Part shown: positions 56,385-64,000 of the stretch, piece after piece
Numbering within the stretch: position 1 is the first letter of the stretch
Layout: each line of letters starts with the position of its first letter
DNA from: Aurantiochytrium sp. KH105
Taxonomy: Eukaryota > Sar > Bigyra > Thraustochytrida > Thraustochytriidae
Assembly (NCBI GenBank): GCA_003116975.1
Contig: BGKB01000079.1
Coordinates: forward strand, 1 to 64,000
DNA length: 64,000 nucleotides
Direction of reading: 5' to 3'
Made by a program: the position numbers and the translations under genes
Notes under the pieces: model-generated
What the model saw: only the letters and a program-made list of their open reading frames with translations
Databases searched by the model: none
Told to the model about the DNA's origin: nothing

Positions 56385-58511
56385 ATGGCGAGCTCTCGAA
56401 GTCACAAGAGCAACCACAGGAGCAAGAATAATAGCAGCCGAAATGAGACGAGCAACAACAACAACAACAGACAAGGTACTGCAAGAATCGAGCGATCCGC
56501 TGCGCCCAATGCTGTCTCGTCTGGAACCGGTGCTTCCGAAAATGGAGGCGCGTACGGCACCTCTTCCACGGCACACGCTCTCTTGCAGCATCACCAGCAG
56601 CAGCAGCACCAACACCGTCAACAACATCCGCGCTCGCAGCAACGACAACAGAACCAACAGCAGCAACAAGCGCAAGCGCAGCATCTCTATCCGTTCGGTC
56701 ACCTGTCTCAAGAATCGCTGCAACACAATCAAGAGCATGGTGTGCCCTTTACCACGGCACCTTTTCAGTTTCCTTCGTCCACCCTGGACCCGCAAAGCCG
56801 GCAGCTTCTTTTGGAAGCGAACCCAATGGGCAACCTTTGGCCTTCGATGGGTCAGGTAAGCGGTCTTCACGGCATGCCGGCGCTTCTACCTTCGGAAATG
56901 CTCATGCTTGCCGCTCAAGTCCTTGCAGAGAACGAGCGCAGACAAGCCGCGGCTCTCGCTCGCGCCAAAGGGCTCTCTCAAGGAACGCAAAACTCAGCCA
57001 CGGGCAACCCCAATGGCGAGAATCCATCCCTCAACCGCAACTCACGCCAAGAGGATGGACTTGGCACGGGTCCGGCATCGGCAGCAGGAGGACCGCCCTT
57101 TGGTGAGCAGCGTGTTCAAAGCGCAGCATTCTCGCAAACAAACTTGCTAGGATGGTCTCCCGCGCAGAGTCTGGCGCTGGCGCAGCGTGTTCTTGCAGGC
57201 CATGGCATGACAGGGCTGGGCGGGGATCCCCATATGCTGGGTGTCTACGCCTCAGGCTCAGATCATGATGGCGGGAACAGCAATCCTGCGGCATTGATGC
57301 ACGCCCAGCAGCAGCAGCAGCAGTTTCAGCGGCAATTGGCAGACGCATCTTCTGGTGGGATAGACATGAACACCCCTTCCCCTCCCTTTGGCGGCGTTGC
57401 GGGAATGTCTCTCATGTATGGCCAGGATTCCGGTCTGCCGGCCTTTGCGCACGATCCGAGGCATTCAGCCATGGCGCATCAGGGCTCAAACTCGTCGCAG
57501 GCGCAGTCCATGCAAGGCGGCAAGAAAAATGGCGCGAGCTCGGGCGCAAAGCGTCGCGCGTCCGCGCAAAAGCGTGACAGAGCGAGCGGGCGCGGGCGCG
57601 AAGACAGGACGGGCGCGTCCTCGACAGGTATGAGCGAGAAACAGTCTTTGTCTGCTGCAGATGCAGCGCACACGTCCAAGTATCGAGGCGTATACTGGAA
57701 CAGGACGTGTAAAGCCTGGCGTGCGCGGATTTGGGCTCACAAGAAAAGTGAACATCTGGGGAACTTTGAAGATGAAGCCGAAGCTGCTCGCGCTTTTGAT
57801 AAGCGTGCACTTGAGCTCGGCCGTTTCAATACCCTCAACTTTCCAGAGTCGCATCCGCATATTGCGCACGTTCTGCAGCTTCATCTCGTGCCGGCCAAAA
57901 CCTCTTCAGCACACGACGCGGGCGCGGTCGGAGATGGCAAGAAGAAAGACAAGGAAGGGTCTTTGCTTTTAGGAGAAAGCGGCCGAGAAAAGGACAAGGA
58001 GCACAGCAGATTGTCTTCTCAGACATCTGCCGAGGAAAAGGCGAGCGACGGAAGGCACCAACCGTTGACAGGCTCGTCAGCAGCGCCCCTTGTATCGCGT
58101 GACATGAACGACGTTGGTCTGCCGAGCAGCACCAACAGTGAAAAGGATCACATGGACGAGGACGAGCATGAGGAGGATGATTACGTTGACAGTGAGCTTG
58201 GTGCAGGTGCGGTTAAGCTCGGAAAGATGTCCAGCGACGCGTCAAAACCTGCGTCCATGGCGGTAGATTCCACGCTCGCCAACTGGGGGTCGCAAAGTGT
58301 AAACGTGAACGAGAGTCTGGTTCAGCCCGCTGTCCTGGCAGGCTCTGCTTCACGTTCTGCTTCGGCACCGTCCTCGTCCCGTTCTTCATCTCCGGTTAGG
58401 AGCGCACCGAGTTCTTTCGCGAGCAAGCGAGCTCGCGAAGGGCACGAAAGTCCTGGAGGCAGCGGCTCTGGGACAAGAACGACGAAGCGACCCAACACGA
58501 GCGCAAGTTAG
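56385..58511 (+). CDS. Transcription factor with one AP2 domain
   Basis: 708 residues, intronless, ATG 56385 and TAG at 58509-58511. The N-terminal 400 residues are disordered and rich in Asn, Gln, Ser and His (poly-Asn near the start, several Gln runs). A basic stretch (KRRASAQKRDRASGRGREDR) just before the DNA-binding domain could be a nuclear signal. The AP2 domain (about 430-488) starts SKYRGVYWNRTCKAWRARIW, has EHLGNFEDEAEAARAFDKRA and ends FNTLNFPES, with all landmark residues. The C-terminal 210 residues are acidic then Ser-rich (SASAPSSSRSSSPVRSAPSS). The second AP2 factor in the window, it has the same Gln-rich layout but only one domain. Confidence 0.92.
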   Translation: MASSRSHKSNHRSKNNSSRNETSNNNNNRQGTARIERSAAPNAVSSGTGASENGGAYGTSSTAHALLQHHQQQQHQHRQQHPRSQQRQQNQQQQQAQAQHLYPFGHLSQESLQHNQEHGVPFTTAPFQFPSSTLDPQSRQLLLEANPMGNLWPSMGQVSGLHGMPALLPSEMLMLAAQVLAENERRQAAALARAKGLSQGTQNSATGNPNGENPSLNRNSRQEDGLGTGPASAAGGPPFGEQRVQSAAFSQTNLLGWSPAQSLALAQRVLAGHGMTGLGGDPHMLGVYASGSDHDGGNSNPAALMHAQQQQQQFQRQLADASSGGIDMNTPSPPFGGVAGMSLMYGQDSGLPAFAHDPRHSAMAHQGSNSSQAQSMQGGKKNGASSGAKRRASAQKRDRASGRGREDRTGASSTGMSEKQSLSAADAAHTSKYRGVYWNRTCKAWRARIWAHKKSEHLGNFEDEAEAARAFDKRALELGRFNTLNFPESHPHIAHVLQLHLVPAKTSSAHDAGAVGDGKKKDKEGSLLLGESGREKDKEHSRLSSQTSAEEKASDGRHQPLTGSSAAPLVSRDMNDVGLPSSTNSEKDHMDEDEHEEDDYVDSELGAGAVKLGKMSSDASKPASMAVDSTLANWGSQSVNVNESLVQPAVLAGSASRSASAPSSSRSSSPVRSAPSSFASKRAREGHESPGGSGSGTRTTKRPNTSAS

Positions 58512-59280
58512 TGTGTGGTGAGATCTGCACGATCAACTGCGGTCAGGATTGAACGGCGGAGAGATCGCGCCGATGCCACCATTCTGAAGACCATGTTGGT
58601 GCCACCTTGGTTGCGTCACGCTCGCGGGGTGGGGTGGGCTTGGGGGTAAAGGGCTATTAGCCACGAGCGTGTGCAAGACGAGTCGAGAGGAGAAGGTGCA
58701 TTTTTTTTTTTCAACACCGAGACAAGATGAATTGTCTCTTACGAGAAGCTTCCTTTGTTATTCTTTGGAAGCTGCTCTGGAATGAAAAGCGAAAATTGCA
58801 ACTCCAGCGATTACTACTGCTATTACAACTTTTACGAGAGGCCAAGCGCGCAGCACTCCACGCGGTTGCACATGATTGCGTATATGAGGCACGTGAGTGC
58901 AAAACGACAAAGGACGCACAACAATGTTAGGGCAATCAAAAACAAGTGGCGTGACGGATGCCAGGGGCGCCAGAGGCTGTTTTGATTGCACGCTGCATGA
59001 GGTGAGAAAAAGTCCGAGTCAGCGTTGTGCAATGCGATGAAGATTTCGCTTTTTGCCAAAGGCTATTATTTCTTACGAGGAGCTACGCTTTGTCTGGGGC
59101 TCAAGAATGAAATTGATTGGCCAATGGTGAAATGTCGAGGCACATGCACGAAAGGAAGAACAGGTTGTGACCTTTCCATGCATGTTCGCCAAGAACTACA
59201 TCTTGATTGCACATTGCCGATAATTGTTGTGCAAAAGAACGAGGCGATGCGGTGAGACGTCATCGCAACAACGCAGCGCG

Positions 59281-59580
59281 ATGCGATGCGAAAAAAAGAA
59301 GGTGCGAGAAGCTACCCTTATTACAGATGGAATTGCCCGTGACTTGGTGAACAAGACGGAAACTGATTGTTTGGGGGTGTTAAGATCCGAGACCAGCTAG
59401 CCTGACATGCAAGAAAGGTTGCAATGACATCTCATTTGGTGCCAAAAGCTACTCTGATTGCAATGGGGCCGTGACTTGGTGAACAAAGAAAAAAACGATA
59501 CCGCGAGGGCCTGAGACAAGGTAGTTGCGATGCGAAAAAGGATGCGAAGAGCTACCTTGATTGCAAAGTGCTCACGATCT
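59281..59580. repeat. Three degenerate repeat copies
   Basis: Related segments start near 59299, 59437 and 59539, sharing GATGCGA-(A)n, a GAGCTACC/AAGCTACT core, TGATTGCA-like sequence and, in the first two, GTGACTTGGTGAACAA. Spacing is about 138 and 102 bp. An old dispersed or tandem repeat. Confidence 0.6.
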
Positions 59581-60589
59581 TTCTTAGTGCAGTGGCCAAG
59601 CAGCAAAAACTGAAGAGAAAGGAGAAAGGAGAAAACCACTGGTTTGACGGCGAGAGAAGATTGGTGACTTTTTTCCTTTTCCCCGTTGATTGTTTTGCTT
59701 TCCGATTTTTCGGTTGGCGCGATTTCCTCCTCGGCTGCGTGTTTGCTTTTCTTTCTCTTTTGCTTTTCTTCAAAAGCTAGACGTCGCAGAAGACGCTGCT
59801 ACGTAAGGTCGCACACAAGCAATGGGTTGTACTTGCGACTACACTGCTTGCATTTTCTTTCCACACGAAAGTGGTAGCGGAAGAACAACACCTAACCGGT
59901 ATAAGTCAAAATTTGATGTTTTTATCTTGCGCTTGATTCACTCATACATTGAGAACGCGGATGATGATGAAAGAATAGCTACGAACTCGAAGGGATGCCA
60001 AAAGAACAAGCACAGATCGACAAGCAAGGGATTAATTTGCTATGAAATCGAGTCACACATGTTGTCAACGAGATGCTTGCTTCCGTCTTGCACTTGCCTG
60101 GTTCGTCTGCGTTGCTTGCGTTTTTCTACTTTTCTAAAAAGAGATTAGGACTGACTGAGAAACAGATCAATCAGTCTCTCTAGGTTGCTCTGGCTTTCAC
60201 ACGTCCAGTCGCCATTTTGTCTTGCTTTTTGTACTTGATCAGTGTCCGCCTTGCAAAAGCTCGTTCGTCCATGGCGCTTTTATTGTTGCTTTCACACGTC
60301 GAGTCGCTCAGGAAGCATGGCATTTCCCCTCCTCCCGAGCTCTTCTCTACTGGTAAGTTATTCGCGCGGCTCTGGCCGCACCAGCCACCGCGCCCATGCA
60401 ATCCGGTGGATTCGTCACCGGGATGAGCGGTCTCGAGGCACGCGCAATGCTAACCCTGGCCAGGAGCTTCCCAGTCCATTAAGCACGCGCGCGCGCGCGC
60501 CAGCGCGTGTGAGACTCGTGCCTTTGGCCGTTGCGTTCGGCGGGCCAGGTTGCGGCGACTGCGGCGCGTGCGTCTGCCACAGCGAGCGA

Positions 60590-60628
<39 letters not shown>
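60590..60628. repeat. (AAGC)n repeat
   Basis: About nine AAGC units on the plus strand. Confidence 0.9.
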
Positions 60629-60629
<1 letters not shown>

Positions 60630-62833
60630 GCTCCGAGCAAGCACTCCTTGGGCAAGCTACAGCCACAGCTTGCTTGCTGGGAAGCGCGCAAGCGTCCCGG
60701 GAGGCGGCACGTCTGTGCTCCGGAGTCGAGCTTACTTGAAGCGAGGGAGGACGCGACCGCTCTGTCCCGGTCCCCGGTCTCCCGGATAAATGAGGGGAGT
60801 GCTAGAGCGCACCAGGACGATGGACGGACGGTCGATGGTGGTGGCCACGGAGGGTGATGGGCTGGCGGGGGCCGACGCGGTGGCTGCCTTCGGCGGTGGC
60901 TGCCTTCGGGCAGGGCAGTGGTGGCCGGCGGTAGCGGCCGGCGTCCACGTCGGCCATCGATCGCCAGGCATCTGGCCGGCTGGCTGCTACTACTGCCCGC
61001 CGGCACGCGAAGTCGTCTGTCTCGTGGCACTCTGGTCGCTCCCTCACCCACTGCTACATTCACTCCTCCCTCACTTCCTCTCTCCCTCCCTCCCTCCCTC
61101 CCTCCCTCTGTCATCAGCGACGGCAGCTTGAAAAGCTCGCTTCGTCAGACTTGCTCTGGGTGCTCTCGCTTGCGTTTCCCACTCCGCTGCACTCGCTCCG
61201 CCCCATTCCGCGTCGCCCGTCTCGCCTCTCGCCTCGTCTCGCCTCGCCTCGCCTCGCCTGCGTCCGTCAGCGTGCCAGCCCTTCCGTCTGCTGCTGCGCT
61301 GCGTGCTCCGGCCCATCCTCAAGAGCGCTCTCTCCCTCTTTGTGTCTCTCTCCTGGTCTCCCCTCTCGCTCTCTGCCTTCGGGTTGGTGAGCGACGCTCG
61401 CTCCTCTGCTTGCCTCAGTACGACTTGGTTGGAGGCATGCCATGGTGGCTGGCGGCCGCGCGGCGGCGCCAGAAAGCGAGGGCGGCGCGGCGCGCGGGCA
61501 CCGACTTGGCCCGGCGCGGAGAGAGAGCGGCCGGCACTTGGCAAGCGCGCCAGACCCGGGCTGCAGGCGGGCGGGCTCCGCCTGGCAACGCAGGGCGGGG
61601 CGTGCCGAGCGTGGCCGGCCGGTCGGGCGGCGGGAGAAAGGGAGGGAGAGAGTCCAAAGGCGCCGCAAGGAAGGCAATCGAGTGGTTCATCGCTCGATCG
61701 ATCGATCGACCGATCGGCGGAGAATGGGGACGGCCAGCCTGAGGGCGACGCCCCGTCGGACCGCGAAGTGGCGCGGCCAGCGGCCAGCAACACTGGCGGC
61801 CACGGGCAGGAAACGGGAGGAGAGGAGAGAAGAGGAGGGAGGGCAAATCAAAACGGCGGGCTGGCCTTACCCGTCCGTCCAGCTGCGACCTCGAGGCGCT
61901 CGCATCGGCCGCATGGATGGCCCCTCTCGGAAAAACTAGCGCCGCCAGCACCCCCGCAGTTTGCGGTTGCTGTACCGCAGCAAGATGCTTCTGTCTCCCT
62001 CTGTGCGCGGCCCGCGCTAGAGGCAGAGCAGAGCGGCGCGGCGCACCTCGCCCGGCCTGTGGAGCTTCCCTAGGCGCGGTGAAAGGGCAGCGAGAACTGC
62101 CCGGAGAACAAGCAGCAGCTTGCCCGGGGCAAGCTAGGCGACGGCCCTGCAAAAGCTGGCGCGAAGCTACTGCATCTCCCCTTTTACCGGCTAGCTTTCC
62201 AGGGCCGGGCGGAGGGAACAGGCCGCGCAGCCTCCGCAGCGAGTCCTCTGGGCGCGCCGCTGCGGGGGGCGGTCAGGGGAAGCTACGCGCAAAAGGGTTT
62301 GCACGCTAGGCCCTGGCGCAAGCGCAGAGACGAGGCAGGCGGGCGCAAAGCGGCCACGCGGCAGCCAGTCAGGCGAACCAGCCGGCCAGCGAGCCAGGCA
62401 GCCGGCCAGGCGAGCGCGCGGGCGAGGCTGAGCCATCCCGATCGCGAGGCGTCAAGATGCCCCTCCGCCCCCCAACCCCCCCCCCCCCTCCCCCCCCCTG
62501 CATTCGCTCCCCTCTTCTGGTCTTCCGCTTTCCTCTCTCTCCCTCCGCGCCACTGCCACGTGCGAGAAGCATTTGGCCGCCAGCACGGCCTCCCGAGCTA
62601 CGCAAACGTGACGTCGCGGCAGGGAGAAAAGGCGCCGGCAGAGGCAGACGCGCAGTGCAGCGCAGAGGAGCACAGTGCAGCGCAGCGCAGTGCGGCGGAG
62701 CACAGAGCGAGCGCCTGCGCCAGTGGCCGCTGCAGAGAGAAGGGCAGCAGCAGCGGGAGAAGGAGAGCCAACGTTGGACGCGGCTGGCTGGCTGCACAGA
62801 CTGTGAGGGCGGGCACCCACTCACTCACAGCAC

Positions 62834-62871
62834 TGCCAGCCAGCCAGCCAGCCAGACAGACAGACAGACAG
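62834..62871. repeat. Compound (CCAG)n(ACAG)n repeat
   Basis: Five CAGC units pass directly into five CAGA units. The same two units occur elsewhere in the window. Confidence 0.9.
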
Positions 62872-64000
62872 GAACTTGATCGAGAAAACGTCGCCACAGA
62901 CGCACGCGAGCGAGCGAGCGATACGCGCGACACGTAGCGCTCGCTGCAGCTGCGGCCCGGAACGATCGAGCATCCATCTTCTTCTTCTGCGTCTTCTGCT
63001 TCTTGTTCGATCGTCATCAAGTCTGGAAGCCTCTCGACGGAGCCTGGCGGCGGACGGACGCTTCCCGCCCGCTACCGCTGCCGCTCCCGCCCGGGCTTCC
63101 GGGCATCCCGGTCTGGCGGGTCTGGTGGCGCGGTCGCTCTGGCGCTTCTTCGCCCGGGCCCTCCTGCCTCGCCTCGCCTCGCAGGTCGCAGGTCGCAGCG
63201 CCGCCTTCCTTCGCCCGCCTGCCTCGCCTGGCTGCCCTGCCGGTCGCCGCTGCCAGCTGCCGCGTCCGGCCTGGCCGGTGCCAGGGACGGCGGCGGGCCA
63301 GCCAGACCCGGCAAGGGGGAGTGAGAGAAGCGCGAGGGCAGAGCGGCGACGCGACGAGACGCGACGCGGCGCGAGGCGACGCGGGCGAGACGGCGCGAGG
63401 CGACGCGGGCGAGACGATGAGGCGCCGGAGACGGAGGAGGGAAGGGAGGGAAGGAAAATGAGAGAGAGAGAGAGGGAGAGGGGGACCGCCACCCTCACAC
63501 ACTCACACACACACTCACACGCACTCGCCGCCTCCGCTCGTGCCGGCGAGAGAGGGGCGCAGTGCCGAGAGGAGCGTGACTGTGGTCAGCAGCGGCGGGC
63601 AGTAAACCAGCAGCCGGCCAGCAAGACAGCCTGCCAGTCGGCCTGCCAGCTTTACCGGCCTCTGCCAAATAGACGCCCTCCAGACCCGCAGCGGCAGCTG
63701 TGAGGGTAGGCGACGCCGCGGTCCACAGTCACCCGCCGGCAAAGCTGGCGTCTGGTCCGCCGAGCTGGAGAGGCGGCGCGGCGGGGAAGAAAGGGTGCGG
63801 GAGGAGGGCAAGGCGGAGGAGGGGGCGGGCCCACAGAGAGGGCCACGAGCCCCGCAGCGGCGGCAGCACGGTCCTCGGGTGAGGATTCAATCGGGGAGAG
63901 GTGCGAAAATAGAATAGAGCAAGCAGCTGGTTGGAAGCGAGAACGGAGCAAGAGGAGGGAGCTTCTTTCTGCCTCCTGCCCACCCCTGACTGACAGACTG

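Larger units (their letters stand above)
58512..64000. other. 5.5-kb region without a supported gene
   Basis: 58.5-60.2 kb has balanced composition with three degenerate repeat copies (59281-59580). A small plus frame (59822-60148) has no recognisable family. At 60271-60353 a short ATG frame runs into CTACTG|GTAAGT, a plausible splice donor, but no second exon was found. From 60.4 kb on it is GC-rich desert with AGCA, CCCT and CAGC/CAGA repeats. Confidence 0.5.

Noticed and set aside
60271..60353. Short ATG frame followed by a GTAAGT donor
   Set aside because: No continuing exon could be found in the repeat-rich DNA downstream. A consensus donor alone is not enough.

Overview
The window is nuclear DNA of a GC-rich, gene-sparse protist. 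The best fit is a thraustochytrid-type stramenopile (Labyrinthulomycetes). This is inferred from gene content and is not proven by a marker gene. Most genes are intronless, and the four introns I can place with confidence are short and GT-AG. AP2-domain transcription factors with polyglutamine tracts, a B12D-type mitochondrial protein and animal-like TMEM151 and TMEM180 homologues occur together. Gene bodies are separated by kilobases of very GC-rich DNA full of tetra- and pentanucleotide repeats.

Layout. 1-2.5 kb: a PIF/Harbinger DNA transposon fragment, with the 3' end of an accessory coiled-coil protein convergent with an intact DDE transposase, beside a cluster of palindromes. 2.9-4.6 kb: a short unassigned ORF and a GET3/ASNA1 ATPase with an abnormal C-terminus. 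5.7-11.3 kb: repeat-rich desert. 11.3-14.1 kb: a double-AP2 transcription factor and peptidyl-tRNA hydrolase 2. 14.1-16.9 kb: tandem duplications, a tRNA-like patch and a possible orphan exon. 16.9-23 kb: a secreted tandem sulfatase (one dead, one intact domain) and a polytopic membrane protein. 24-28.6 kb: a small mitochondrial membrane protein, an unknown protein, a TMEM151-family protein and a tiny spliced FN3 protein ending in a CaaX box. 29-31 kb: a protein kinase with a huge activation-segment insert. 31-35.2 kb: desert. 35.2-37 kb: a secreted zinc metalloprotease. 38.3-43.2 kb: prefoldin subunit 3, MSH2 and a tail-anchored FKBP. 44.1-49.5 kb: proteasome subunit RPN12, lipoyl synthase, an unknown disordered protein and a B12D-family protein. 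51.7-53.4 kb: a TMEM180/MFSD13A-type transporter. 56.4-58.5 kb: a single-AP2 factor. 58.5-64 kb: no gene that I can support.

The genes are mostly unrelated housekeeping and accessory functions, as expected for a eukaryotic chromosome, with several divergent pairs (RPN12/LIAS, TMEM151/FN3-CaaX, metalloprotease/prefoldin). The most unusual items are the FN3-CaaX microprotein, the pseudo-sulfatase/sulfatase fusion, the kinase with about 290 residues inserted between DFG and APE, the truncated GET3, and short tandem repeats that recur just upstream of many start codons. Several reading frames begin with TTG or GTG in their longest form. I moved those starts to the first plausible ATG.
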